Positions 1 through 9,295 of a stretch of 44,990 bases of DNA are shown here, one piece after another. Every line of letters starts with the position of its first letter. Within the stretch, counting starts at the first letter, position 1. Source of the DNA: an uncultured Collinsella sp. (GTDB lineage Bacteria; Actinomycetota; Coriobacteriia; Coriobacteriales; Coriobacteriaceae); contig CAAESW010000011.1 of NCBI GenBank assembly GCA_900758845.1, positions 1 through 44,990 of the forward strand. The letters run 5' to 3'. The notes below the pieces were generated by a model, which saw only the letters and a list, made by a program, of their open reading frames with translations, ran no database searches and was not told where the DNA came from. The position numbers and the translations under genes were made by a program.

Positions 1-235
1 ATGCGACACAACTGGTGTGTCCATCCTCGCAGTATCCGGTTCTCAAGGTGCACGCTTTGCGGCTCATCCGGTTGCACCGGGCCGCGCGGCAAGGAGATAT
101 ATTGCCAGACCGGAGGGGCGCCGGGGGCGGGAATCTGGGCGTACACATTTCCTACACAATTTAAGATCCGACTAACGTTTGCCAGCCGTTAACTACCGCT
201 CGCCGAGCATCTCTTTATATAAGGCAGTCTCATGG
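1..235. other. Left-edge intergenic sequence, nothing assigned
   Basis: No gene is supported here. A 63-codon frame on the plus strand is open from base 1, but it has no ribosome binding site and a Cys/Gly-rich composition like chance translation of GC-rich DNA. There is a small inverted repeat near 4-20 (GACACA/TGTGTC). An AAGGAG followed by a TTG at about 102 would open only a very short frame. The segment may be the 3' flank or leader of a gene lying outside the window. Confidence 0.4.
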
Positions 236-1636
236 TTAAAGCGGATACGTCCCCCTAGCTAAAGCACAGCCAGCATCGAGCAACTCATCACGTTCTTCCA
301 CCGAGAACCCCTCGGCGTAGACGCGCACCACCGGTTCGGTCCCGCTAGGACGGACCAGCAGCCACGTGTCATCCTCAAATGACAGACGCAAGCCGTCCAT
401 ATGACTAACGTTTTGCGGCACCTTGCCACAAATCGACTTGGGGTTTACGCCCGGCAGCAGGGTTCGTAACGTTTCGGCATCTTCGGCCTCAAGGCGCAAA
501 TCGCGTCGACCGTAACTCGTCTTACCAAAACTGTCCTCGAGTTGGTCGACCAGAACGCCCAAAGGCGCGTCCGTCTTTGCCATAAGCTCACACAGAATCA
601 GACAGGCGAGGATTCCATCGCGCTCGGGCATATGCGCGGCGATGCCGATACCACCGGCTTCTTCGCCGCCCATGAGGACGCCGCCCTTCTTCATCTCTGC
701 CGCTATATATTTGAAACCGACTGGTTTGACGGTCACGCGGCAGCCAAGCGCATCGGCAATGCGGCGCACGAGCGTCGAGCATGAAAGATTGACGACGACG
801 CGCCCCTTCAAATTACGAAATTGAACCAAGTCGCCCAAAACGAGCGCCATGATCTGATGCGGATGTATATATCTGCCGCGCTCGTCAACCGCGCCGATAC
901 GGTCGGCGTCGCCGTCGGTCACCAGGCCAGCGCAAGCTCCGTCCTCGATAACCGTGCGCTCGCAAGCGTCCACCCACGGCTCAACGGGGTCGGGGCAGAT
1001 ATCTTCTTGGTCAGACGCCTGCCCGGCGTGAATCTCGTGCACCTCAACGCCAAGCTCGCGCAGCAAGTCGGCTAGATAGCCCTGGGCTGCGCCGCCCATG
1101 GGATCGACAACCACGCGCAGGTGCGCGGCGCGGATGGCTTCGGCATCGACAAACGATGCCACCGTCTGCATATAGTCAGGAATGATATCCGCGGTGCGAT
1201 ATTGCCCCTCGATCCCCGTTGGCTCGGGAGCCATGGTCTCTTCGAGCTCTTCGATGACATCCTGGTTGGCGGTCGAGCCGTCACCCATGCGAATCTTGAG
1301 GCACAGATAGCCCTGCGGATGATGGGACCCCGTCACCATGAGCGCGCCGCACGCCTCACCGTCATAAGCCGCCGCCCACGTAAGGGCAGGGGTCGGGACA
1401 GGTCGCGAAGCGAGCACGGCGTCTAGCCCGTGCGCCGCTAGCACGCCCGCCGCAAGCTCAGCGAACTCGCGCGCCAGGGGCCGGGTATCGAACCCTATAT
1501 ATACCGTTTTGCCCGGATTGGTCTTTTGCCACAACTCGCCGACGGCATCGGCGATACGGGCAACGTTATCGGCAGTGAAGTCCTCATCGACGCGAGCGCG
1601 CCAACCGTCAGTTCCAAAATGAATTATCGCGCACAC
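236..1636 (-). CDS. Phosphoglucomutase/phosphomannomutase family protein
   Basis: Alpha-D-phosphohexomutase of 466 aa, expected to interconvert hexose 1- and 6-phosphates in the cytoplasm. The family landmarks appear in order: N-terminal HFGTDGWRA; phospho-serine loop TGSHHP with Ser104 (family form is usually SHNP); metal loop DGDADR (241-246); sugar-binding GEEAGG (about 324-329); and the C-terminal phosphate loop RPSGTEPVVRVYAE. I chose the GTG at 1636 because GAGGTG lies 7 nt upstream and the protein then begins just before the conserved HFGTDGW block. The frame stays open to 1720, but that would add 28 residues without family similarity. Its substrate (glucose, mannose or glucosamine phosphate) cannot be decided from sequence alone. 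No minus-strand partner gene follows inside the window. Confidence 0.93.
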   Translation of the reverse strand: MCAIIHFGTDGWRARVDEDFTADNVARIADAVGELWQKTNPGKTVYIGFDTRPLAREFAELAAGVLAAHGLDAVLASRPVPTPALTWAAAYDGEACGALMVTGSHHPQGYLCLKIRMGDGSTANQDVIEELEETMAPEPTGIEGQYRTADIIPDYMQTVASFVDAEAIRAAHLRVVVDPMGGAAQGYLADLLRELGVEVHEIHAGQASDQEDICPDPVEPWVDACERTVIEDGACAGLVTDGDADRIGAVDERGRYIHPHQIMALVLGDLVQFRNLKGRVVVNLSCSTLVRRIADALGCRVTVKPVGFKYIAAEMKKGGVLMGGEEAGGIGIAAHMPERDGILACLILCELMAKTDAPLGVLVDQLEDSFGKTSYGRRDLRLEAEDAETLRTLLPGVNPKSICGKVPQNVSHMDGLRLSFEDDTWLLVRPSGTEPVVRVYAEGFSVEERDELLDAGCALARGTYPL

Positions 1637-1760
1637 GCGCAGACACCTCGCAGTGTTTGGATCATGGTACGCATGGGGTATACCCGCAACATGCACTCGG
1701 CAACCTGCCGGCACCAGCATTCACCATTTGGGCAAATGCTGCCGAGGACATGCAGGCAAT

Positions 1761-1792
1761 AAAAAACCGCCCCGTATGGAGCGGTTTTGCCC
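1761..1792 (-). terminator. Rho-independent terminator after the homocysteine methyltransferase gene
   Basis: AAAACCGC (1763-1770) pairs with GCGGTTTT (1781-1788). On the minus strand the stem is followed by TTTTTTATT, starting only a few bases after the stop codon of the 1794-2687 gene. It separates that unit from the phosphohexomutase gene. Confidence 0.85.
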
Positions 1793-1793
1793 T

Positions 1794-2687
1794 TTATATA
1801 TCGAGCGCCTCGGCCATCGCTGCCGTAGTGATTGCCGTGGTTCCACAGCAACTGCCCACCATTGCGGCACCGGCATGCCTCCATTCGATGCATGCGCGCG
1901 CGAAAGCTTCGGGGTTCTCGTGCCATACGGGGCCATCCTGAGTCTGGACCGGATCGCCCACGTTGGGACGCACCGTGACGGGAGTAGTCGCCGATGCAAC
2001 CATCCTGGGCACCGCCGCGTTCGCGGCCGCAAGCGAACAGCAATTAACACCAACCGAGTTTGCGCCGTGTTTTTCGGCGTACAAAACGGCTGCCTCGATG
2101 TTGAGGCCATCGCCCAACAGGTCGCCTTTATCGTCAACGACAAAACTCACCAGAACAGGCATGCCGTCGGCGGCGTCTCGGGCGCCGGCAAGCATGGGCT
2201 GCAAATTACGGATAGACGTCACCGTCTCGATCAGCAGACCGTCAACGCCGGCATTGAGCAAGGCGTGCGCCTGTTCGCGCGCAATGCCTCGGATTTCACG
2301 ATACTCGGCAGAGTCCTCGGCAAACCACTCAATACCGATCGGGCCCATCGAGCCCAGCAGCAGCTGAGGGTGCGCCTGGCGGGCATCGTCGACAGCCCCG
2401 CGATTGACCTCCGCCACGGACGGCGCAATCTGGTCGTGCTTGAGGGCATAGCTCGATGCCTGAAAGGTGTTGGTAATGAGCACCTGCGCGCCGGCGGCGA
2501 CATACAAGCGATGGATACGAGAAACGGTCTGCGGCTCTGCCAGATTCCAAAACGCCGGTGGAATGTCGGCGGCATCGTACTCACTCAACAGAACACTGCC
2601 CATGGGACCCTGCGCCAACAAGGTCTCGCTCGACAAGCGGCGCGTAAGTTCCTCGGCACCAAAGCGGTTGTAATAACTCGTATCCAT
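1794..2687 (-). CDS. Homocysteine S-methyltransferase
   Basis: 297-aa zinc-dependent homocysteine methyltransferase (Pfam Hcy methyltransferase fold, as in MmuM, BHMT and the N-terminal module of MetH). It would transfer a methyl group, for example from S-methylmethionine, to homocysteine to give methionine. The three zinc-ligand cysteines are visible: Cys216 in GVNCCS and Cys280-Cys281 in GSCCGTT. The substrate-binding N-terminus (QGPMGSVLL, ITNTFQAS) is also intact. No cobalamin or folate module is attached, so this is the stand-alone form. It lies 11 bp downstream of the DtxR/MntR-type regulator and is probably co-transcribed with it. That pairing is odd unless metal supply and methionine synthesis are linked. 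The exact methyl donor is not determined. Confidence 0.9.
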   Translation of the reverse strand: MDTSYYNRFGAEELTRRLSSETLLAQGPMGSVLLSEYDAADIPPAFWNLAEPQTVSRIHRLYVAAGAQVLITNTFQASSYALKHDQIAPSVAEVNRGAVDDARQAHPQLLLGSMGPIGIEWFAEDSAEYREIRGIAREQAHALLNAGVDGLLIETVTSIRNLQPMLAGARDAADGMPVLVSFVVDDKGDLLGDGLNIEAAVLYAEKHGANSVGVNCCSLAAANAAVPRMVASATTPVTVRPNVGDPVQTQDGPVWHENPEAFARACIEWRHAGAAMVGSCCGTTAITTAAMAEALDI

Positions 2688-2698
2688 AATATATCCCG

Positions 2699-3121
2699 CT
2701 ATTCCTCGACGCTGATTCCCTGCTTTTCGAGATAGGCGAGCCAGCGGTTCATCGTGTCCTCGGAAAGCGCATGCTCCATCATGCAGGCCTCGGAATCGGC
2801 TCGCTCAAATTCGACACCGAGCTCCTGAACCAAAAACGTGCGGATGAGGCGATGACGGTACCAGATAGCCGTACCAACCTCGCGGCCACGATCGGTCAGG
2901 ACTACCTTGCCGTAGTGCGATTGCTCGACAAGTTCGGATGCCTTGAGCGCCGAAACCGCTTTATTGACCGATGCCTTGGAGACGCCAAGGCGCTGCGCGA
3001 TGTCGACCGATCGCACGCCGTTGGTTTCCCCCTCTTCGCTTTCAATGCGAACCATGCACTCCAAGTAGTCTTCGTTCGCCACCGTCAGATGTAGTTCGCG
3101 CGAGCTATTTGTCGTATCCAT
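2699..3121 (-). CDS. DtxR/MntR-family metal-dependent transcriptional regulator
   Basis: 140-aa metal-sensing repressor with an N-terminal winged helix-turn-helix (RSVDIAQRLGVSKASVNKAV) and a dimerisation/metal domain. It ends without the SH3-like domain of DtxR or IdeR, so it has MntR-type length. Candidate metal ligands are the His of YRHRLIR and the EACMMEH block, which aligns with the Glu/Cys-Glu-His ligands of the family. A Cys in this block resembles DtxR/IdeR Cys102 more than MntR Glu99, so iron or manganese are both possible. The ATG at 3121 is chosen over one 7 codons upstream because AAGGGA sits about 8 nt before it. The gene is divergent from pepT, with a perfect inverted repeat between them (3176-3193). 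Confidence 0.9.
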   Translation of the reverse strand: MDTTNSSRELHLTVANEDYLECMVRIESEEGETNGVRSVDIAQRLGVSKASVNKAVSALKASELVEQSHYGKVVLTDRGREVGTAIWYRHRLIRTFLVQELGVEFERADSEACMMEHALSEDTMNRWLAYLEKQGISVEE

Positions 3122-3175
3122 GATCTTCCGTCCCTTCTGCATTCAATGGCTGATTCTACCCCATCCAAGCGTCGT

Positions 3176-3193
3176 GGTATGCCGTGGCATACC
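3176..3193. promoter_or_regulatory. Perfect inverted repeat, candidate operator between metal regulator and pepT
   Basis: GGTATGCC-GT-GGCATACC has 8-bp perfect arms around 2 bp. It lies 55 bp upstream of the regulator start and 49 bp upstream of the pepT start. The size and symmetry suit a dimeric winged-helix repressor such as the adjacent DtxR/MntR-type protein, but binding by it is an inference. Confidence 0.5.
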
Positions 3194-3241
3194 GTGCTAG
3201 AGTTCTTGTTGCACACGACGACCAAGATTGGAGCGGTCTTT

Positions 3242-4489
3242 ATGGAAAACACCACCACGAGCCCCGATGTCCTCGAACGCTTTTTGCGCTACGTCCAGAT
3301 CAACACGCAGTCCGAGGATGCAAACTGCGACCAGGTGCCCTCGAGCGCCGTTCAGTTTGACCTTGCCAACGTGCTGGCTGAAGAGCTGCGCGAGCTTGGT
3401 GCGGAAGATGCCCACGTGACCGAGCACGCCTATGTCTGCGCGCATATCCCCGCAAGTGCGGGCGCTGAGGACAAGCCCGCCCTGGGCCTGATCGCCCATC
3501 TCGACACCACCGAAGTTGCACCGGGCGCCGGCGTGAAGCCGCACATCGTACACTACGAAGGTGGCGACCTGGTCTGCGGCACGGTTGACGGTAAGCCCGT
3601 TGCCATGAGTACCGCCAAGCTTCCCGCCCTGAATGACCTCGCGGGTGAGGACCTGGTCTGCAGCGATGGCACCACGCTGCTGGGCGCGGACGACAAGGCA
3701 GGCGTCGCCGAGATAATGTCGCTTGTCGCGCGTATCGCTCAGGACCCTTCTCTGCCCCATCCCACACTCGGCATTTGCTTCTGCCCTGACGAGGAGATCG
3801 GCCACGGAGCCGAGCTGTTGGATATCGATGCCTTTGGCTGCAAGTACGCCTACACGGTCGACGGCGGCCCCATCGGCGAGCTGGAGTGGGAGTGCTTTAA
3901 CGCCGCCGAGGCGACCGTCCGCTTTGAGGGCCAGTCCATCCACCCGGGCGACGCTAAGGGCCGTATGGTCAACGCAGGCAATCTGTTCTGCGACTTCAAC
4001 GCGTTGCTCCCCTACGTGCAGCGCCCGGAGTATACGGAAGGCTACGAGGGCTTTTATCACCTTGAGGGTGTATCTGCGACCGTCGATCACGCCACAGCGC
4101 GCTATATCGTCCGCGACCATGACGCCGCCAAGTTCCAGCAGAAACTCGACCTTATTGATGCCGCCGCCTCGATGCTCAACCAGCGTCTGGGTGAGGAGCG
4201 CGTGACAGTCGAGATTAAGCAGCAGTATCGAAATATGGCCGAGATCGTTCGTGACTATCCCGAGCTTATTGATGTTGCCAAGGAAGCCTACCTTGCCTGC
4301 GGCGTTGAGCCCCAAGTGCTGCCGATTCGCGGCGGCACCGACGGCGCGCAGCTGTCGTTCCGCGGTCTGCCCTGCCCCAACCTTTCCACCGGCGGCTATT
4401 GCTACCACGGCGTCAACGAGTTCGTCCCGGTCAGTTCGCTCGTCAAGATGACCGACGTGCTCCAGGAGCTCGTCGCCCGCTTTGCATAA
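3242..4489 (+). CDS. pepT: Peptidase T (tripeptide aminopeptidase, M20B)
   Basis: 415-aa cytosolic zinc aminopeptidase that removes the N-terminal residue of tripeptides. The co-catalytic metal site is visible: His86-x-Asp88 (AHLDTT), bridging Asp150 (GADDKAG), the Glu184-Glu185 pair (PDEEIGHG), Asp in VDGGPIGELE, and the C-terminal His in GGYCYHG. The dimerisation-domain motif SIHPGDAKG is present. The ATG at 3242 has GGAG 8 nt upstream; the frame is open 32 codons further, but that extension is not family-like. The gene is monocistronic, with a terminator just after it. The palindrome at 3176-3193 in its upstream region could place it under the neighbouring metal regulator. Confidence 0.96.
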   Translation: MENTTTSPDVLERFLRYVQINTQSEDANCDQVPSSAVQFDLANVLAEELRELGAEDAHVTEHAYVCAHIPASAGAEDKPALGLIAHLDTTEVAPGAGVKPHIVHYEGGDLVCGTVDGKPVAMSTAKLPALNDLAGEDLVCSDGTTLLGADDKAGVAEIMSLVARIAQDPSLPHPTLGICFCPDEEIGHGAELLDIDAFGCKYAYTVDGGPIGELEWECFNAAEATVRFEGQSIHPGDAKGRMVNAGNLFCDFNALLPYVQRPEYTEGYEGFYHLEGVSATVDHATARYIVRDHDAAKFQQKLDLIDAAASMLNQRLGEERVTVEIKQQYRNMAEIVRDYPELIDVAKEAYLACGVEPQVLPIRGGTDGAQLSFRGLPCPNLSTGGYCYHGVNEFVPVSSLVKMTDVLQELVARFA

Positions 4490-4515
4490 GCCTGGCTGCA
4501 TAAGTCCAAAAGACG

Positions 4516-4555
4516 AATCGCTCCGTCCTCAACCGAGAACGGGGCGATTTTTTTG
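4516..4555 (+). terminator. Rho-independent terminator of pepT
   Basis: AATCGCTCCGT (4516-4526) pairs over 11 bp, with one G-U, with ACGGGGCGATT (4539-4549), followed by a run of T. Confidence 0.9.
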
Positions 4556-4597
4556 CTGCAATGAGAACAGGTTGACGCACGCCAGCCTCTTAACGCA

Positions 4598-4823
4598 AGG
4601 AGTGTCCCAAACTGCCGGCACAAAAGGAACGTCCCCAAGTGCCAAGTGTTCCGGCAACGCCGATGTTTTGGCGCGGACAGCGAAAACCCGCCAGAGCGAG
4701 CAAGGTGCCTTGAAACGAGGTGGCATTGATCTTTTGATCATGCCGCCGAAGTTGAAAGGCAGATTGCCGCTCTGGCGGGTTTGCAGCGTCAAGCGGTTAC
4801 GCGGTTTGGTAAAACCGCGTAAC
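4598..4823. repeat. Structured intergenic element, copy 1 (full length)
   Basis: Together with flanking bases this fills the 335-bp gap between pepT and the LCP gene. A 5' module (4598-4644) contains GGAACGTCCCCAAGTGCCA. An outer stem, CCGCCAGAGCG then a bulged A then GCAA (4688-4703), pairs with TTGCCGCTCTGGCGG (4764-4778). It encloses hairpin A: GGCAT, bulge T, GATC, loop TTTT, GATC, ATGCC (4722-4744). Hairpin B is GTTACGCGGTTT/AAACCGCGTAAC with loop GGTA (4796-4823). It ends one base before the minus-strand stop codon of the LCP gene. The same architecture recurs at 20219-20466 and, truncated, at 26340-26451 and 33334-33435. Confidence 0.85.
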
Positions 4824-4824
4824 T

Positions 4825-6060
4825 CTAGTAGTTGGCTTCGTAGCCGTTGCCGTCGCCGGTGGGCTCTTCGTAGTAGCCCGAATCGCTCGAATCGCTTGAG
4901 TCATCGGAATCGTCAGAGCTGACCGATGAGGTTGCGGTACCGTTTGCGTAGTCGTCAGACGTGTTGTTGTTCAGGTCGCCGATCGTAGAGCTGGAACCGT
5001 CGGAAAGACCCATGGTGTTGGGACCCTTGGGATCCTTGCCGGCATCGACGCGCTCCATCATTTCCTTGAGCTCGTCCTCGTAGACAAAGACGTAGCTCAC
5101 ACCGTCGATCATGGTGCTGTCGTCGGCGTACGAGGGCAGGTTGGCCGAGTAGATACCGTCGACATCCATACCGCGCATGGCGTTGACCGTAGCCACGATA
5201 TCCTGAACGCTCATATCGGTTACGAGCATATCGGACAGCGAATTAACCAGGCCAAAGATCTTCGTGGCATCGAAGTTATTGAGAATCTGGTTGGCAAGGG
5301 CGCCAAGCACCTGACGCTGGTGGCGCATGCGCGTGTAATCGCCGTCGGCATAGGTGTAGCGGCAGCGGGCATAGGTAAGGGCGGTGGCACCGTCCATATG
5401 CTGCTGGCCAGCGGTAATCTTAATATCCAGGTGCTCGGGGTCGTCAACATCATCGGTTGCGTTAATGTCGATACCGCCAACCGAATCAATCAGCGCCTGC
5501 ATACCGTCGAAGCTGACCTCGGCATAGTGGGAAATCTGAACACCGCACAGCTCGTTGACCGCCTCGACCATGGCCTCGGCGCCGCCAACGGTATGGCAGG
5601 CGTTGATCTTCATGGTCTCGCCCTTGTACTCGACCTTGGTGTCGCGCGGAACGGAAATGAGCGTCGCCTGCTTTTGCGTGGGGTCGATGCGTGCCAGGAT
5701 AATCGAGTCGGCACGATACGTATCCTCGCCCGGACGGCCGTCGGTGCCAAGAAGCAGCACGTAGAACGGATCCTTTGCCTCATCGGTGTCAACCAGAACC
5801 CGACGCAGATTGTCGGTAATGACATTAGAATCGCCGAGCTTGCCCATAATGGTGGCAAACCACAGGCCGGCAGCGGTAGTGGCACTCAGCAGCACGCCAA
5901 GCACGACAATGAGCGCGACGTGACGAATCGTGTGGCTACGACGACGTTGGCGAGCGCGCTCGGAATAGCGAGCCACGTTATCGCGACTGTAGATCTTGGC
6001 CTGCGCACCAGTTGAGGGTCTTCGGGCGGTGGTATCCGCGAGGGGCTTTTTATTAAACAT
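4825..6060 (-). CDS. LytR-CpsA-Psr (LCP) family cell-wall glycopolymer ligase
   Basis: 411-aa type II membrane protein that would attach lipid-linked glycopolymers to peptidoglycan outside the cell. Residues 1-46 are cytoplasmic and very basic (RQRRRSHTIRH), and one membrane helix spans about 48-70. The LCP domain begins at YVLLLGTDGRP and has YRADSIILARIDP, SVPRDT and the Arg-rich YARCRYTYADGDYTRMRHQ segment, which hold the Asp and Arg residues of the family's pyrophosphate site. The C-terminal 50 residues are a low-complexity Ser/Asp tail. The ATG at 6060 is preferred to an upstream TTG because AGG lies 6 nt before it. It starts 12 bp after the murA stop, so co-transcription with murA fits a shared envelope role. 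Confidence 0.93.
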   Translation of the reverse strand: MFNKKPLADTTARRPSTGAQAKIYSRDNVARYSERARQRRRSHTIRHVALIVVLGVLLSATTAAGLWFATIMGKLGDSNVITDNLRRVLVDTDEAKDPFYVLLLGTDGRPGEDTYRADSIILARIDPTQKQATLISVPRDTKVEYKGETMKINACHTVGGAEAMVEAVNELCGVQISHYAEVSFDGMQALIDSVGGIDINATDDVDDPEHLDIKITAGQQHMDGATALTYARCRYTYADGDYTRMRHQRQVLGALANQILNNFDATKIFGLVNSLSDMLVTDMSVQDIVATVNAMRGMDVDGIYSANLPSYADDSTMIDGVSYVFVYEDELKEMMERVDAGKDPKGPNTMGLSDGSSSTIGDLNNNTSDDYANGTATSSVSSDDSDDSSDSSDSGYYEEPTGDGNGYEANY

Positions 6061-6072
6061 AGGCAACCTGTA

Positions 6073-7356
6073 TTAGTAGATGACGGGATCGGGGACGGTA
6101 GCATGCTCGACATGCGCGCCGAGCGCCTGCAGCTTTTCGACAAACTGCTCGTAGCCGCGCTTGATGTGATGGATGGCCGAAACCTCGGTCGTCCCGTCGG
6201 CGATCAAGCCCGCTACGACGAGGGCCGCTCCGCCACGCAGATCGGGCGAGGTAACCTGTGCACCCGAGAAGCCCTTGACGCCATGAATCATGGCATGATG
6301 ACTCTCGATACGAATGTCGGCACCCATGCGCACCAGCTCAGAGGCAAACATAAAGCGATTCTCGAAGATGTTCTCGGTGATAACGGAGCTACCATCGGCA
6401 AGGGCGGAGAGCACCATAATCTGCGCCTGCATGTCCGTCGGGAAGCCGGGGAACGGAAGCGTCTGGATGTCGACCGGCTTGATACGCTTGGCACGGTTCA
6501 CATGGACGCCATCCTCGACGCGCTCGCAGTCGATACCCATGAGCTCCATCTTCTTGAGCACCATGCCCAAGTGAATGGGGCAAAAGCCCGTGACATCGAC
6601 ACCGCGATCGTCGGCCATCAACGCACCGGCAACGATAAAGGTACCGGCCTCGATGCGGTCGCCCACTACGCGATGGGTAACAGGATGCAGCTCTTCCACG
6701 CCCTCGATGGTCACGACAGGCGTACCGGCGCCAACAATCTTGGCGCCCATCTCGTTGAGCATGTTGGCGAGATCGACGATCTCGGGCTCGCGGGCGGCAT
6801 TGTCGATAACCGTGGTGCCCTGCGCGCGCACGGATGCCATGATGAGGTTCTCGGTCGCACCGACGCTGGCGAACTCGAGCGTGACGGTGGTACCGCGCAG
6901 ACCTTGGGGCGCATTAGCGTTGATGTAGCCGTGGGCGGTATCGAACTCAACGCCCAGGGCCTCAAGACCAAGAATGTGCATATCGATCTTGCGAGCACCC
7001 AGGTTGCAGCCGCCCGGCATGGCGATCTTGGCGCGATGGAAGCGACCCAGCAGGGGTCCCATCACGGCTGTGGAAGCACGCATCTTGGCAACGAGCTCGT
7101 AGGGGGCCTCCCAAGAATCGACCTGAGAGGTATCAATCTCGAGCGTGTGCTCGTCGAGAACATCGATCGTAGCGCCCATGCCCTTGAGCACCTTGCCCAT
7201 CACGTGAACATCGGAAATATCGGGCACGTTCTGCAGCGTCGTCTTGCCCGGCGCCAGAAGCGTTGCCGCCATGAGTTTGAGCGCGGAGTTCTTGGCACCC
7301 GAGACGGGCACGGAGCCTCCGATGGCGTGGCCACCCTCAACGCGGATAATATCCAA
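6073..7356 (-). CDS. murA: UDP-N-acetylglucosamine 1-carboxyvinyltransferase
   Basis: 427-aa MurA, the first committed enzyme of peptidoglycan synthesis, which adds enolpyruvate from PEP to UDP-GlcNAc. The substrate Lys22-Asn23 pair (SGAKNSALK) and the catalytic Cys117 in MPGGCNLGAR are present, the latter being the fosfomycin target. The C-terminal GGAALVVAGLIADG block is also intact. The start is a TTG: AAAGGG sits 6 nt upstream and an in-frame TAG lies two codons before it, so no ATG or GTG alternative exists further upstream. It follows the ATP synthase operon, from which a terminator separates it, and precedes the LCP gene. Confidence 0.97.
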   Translation of the reverse strand: MDIIRVEGGHAIGGSVPVSGAKNSALKLMAATLLAPGKTTLQNVPDISDVHVMGKVLKGMGATIDVLDEHTLEIDTSQVDSWEAPYELVAKMRASTAVMGPLLGRFHRAKIAMPGGCNLGARKIDMHILGLEALGVEFDTAHGYINANAPQGLRGTTVTLEFASVGATENLIMASVRAQGTTVIDNAAREPEIVDLANMLNEMGAKIVGAGTPVVTIEGVEELHPVTHRVVGDRIEAGTFIVAGALMADDRGVDVTGFCPIHLGMVLKKMELMGIDCERVEDGVHVNRAKRIKPVDIQTLPFPGFPTDMQAQIMVLSALADGSSVITENIFENRFMFASELVRMGADIRIESHHAMIHGVKGFSGAQVTSPDLRGGAALVVAGLIADGTTEVSAIHHIKRGYEQFVEKLQALGAHVEHATVPDPVIY

Positions 7357-7369
7357 GGTCTACCCTTTC

Positions 7370-7408
7370 AAAAAGCATGCCCGGGGTGGCTGGGCCATCC
7401 CGGGCATG
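7370..7408 (-). terminator. Terminator between atpC and murA
   Basis: CATGCCCGGG (7376-7385) pairs perfectly with CCCGGGCATG (7399-7408). On the minus strand the stem is followed by GCTTTTTG, which ends just upstream of the murA ribosome binding site. It should end most atp transcripts, possibly with read-through into murA. Confidence 0.85.
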
Positions 7409-7444
7409 ATGTGTTCGCAAATGGTCGAACGCTAAATCGTTTGA

Positions 7445-7837
7445 CTATTGGGCAAGCTTGAGCTTACACCATGCGATTTCATTATAGAGGTAGGCGCGGC
7501 GTGCATCATCCTCCGACAAATTACCCAGCTTCTCTTCAAAACCTTGAATATCAGCTTTAAGCTTGTCGGCATCGACGGTCGCCAAATCACAAGCGCGCTC
7601 GGCGAGAACGGTCACGACATCGTCCGCAACCTGGGCATAGCCGCCGGCCACGGCAAACGTGTGGTCGACAGTGCCCATGGCCTTATCGGAAACGCGAACG
7701 TAACCGCGGTCGATCGTGCAGATCTCGCTGGAGTGAGCAGGCAGAACGCCAAACTCGCCATCCGTGGACGGAATCGACACAAACGCAGCGTCGCCCTCAT
7801 AGGCGCAGCTCACGGGGCACACGATGCGGATACGCAT
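7445..7837 (-). CDS. atpC: ATP synthase F1 epsilon subunit
   Basis: 130-aa epsilon subunit, the central-stalk protein that links gamma to the c ring and can inhibit ATP hydrolysis. The N-terminal beta-sandwich shows the family patterns GDAAFVSIPSTDGEFGVLPAH and FAVAGGYAQVADDVVTVLAE, followed by the C-terminal helical hairpin (DADKLKADIQGFEEKL). The start ATG is 3 bp after the atpD stop. It is the last gene of the operon and is followed by a terminator. Confidence 0.96.
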   Translation of the reverse strand: MRIRIVCPVSCAYEGDAAFVSIPSTDGEFGVLPAHSSEICTIDRGYVRVSDKAMGTVDHTFAVAGGYAQVADDVVTVLAERACDLATVDADKLKADIQGFEEKLGNLSEDDARRAYLYNEIAWCKLKLAQ

Positions 7838-7840
7838 AAC

Positions 7841-9294
<1,454 letters not shown>

Positions 9295-9295
<1 letters not shown>

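Noticed and set aside
50..110. T-box riboswitch (GGTTGCACCG-like string)
   Set aside because: No specifier loop, stem I or downstream tRNA-synthetase or amino-acid gene in the right orientation can be seen.
1..192. Small protein-coding gene at the left edge
   Set aside because: No ribosome binding site, odd composition, and it is open only from the first base.
4598..4823. Integron attC site (GTTAC...GTAAC ends)
   Set aside because: The ends recall attC core sites, but no integrase or cassette pattern exists and both GTTAC and GTAAC lie within one small hairpin.
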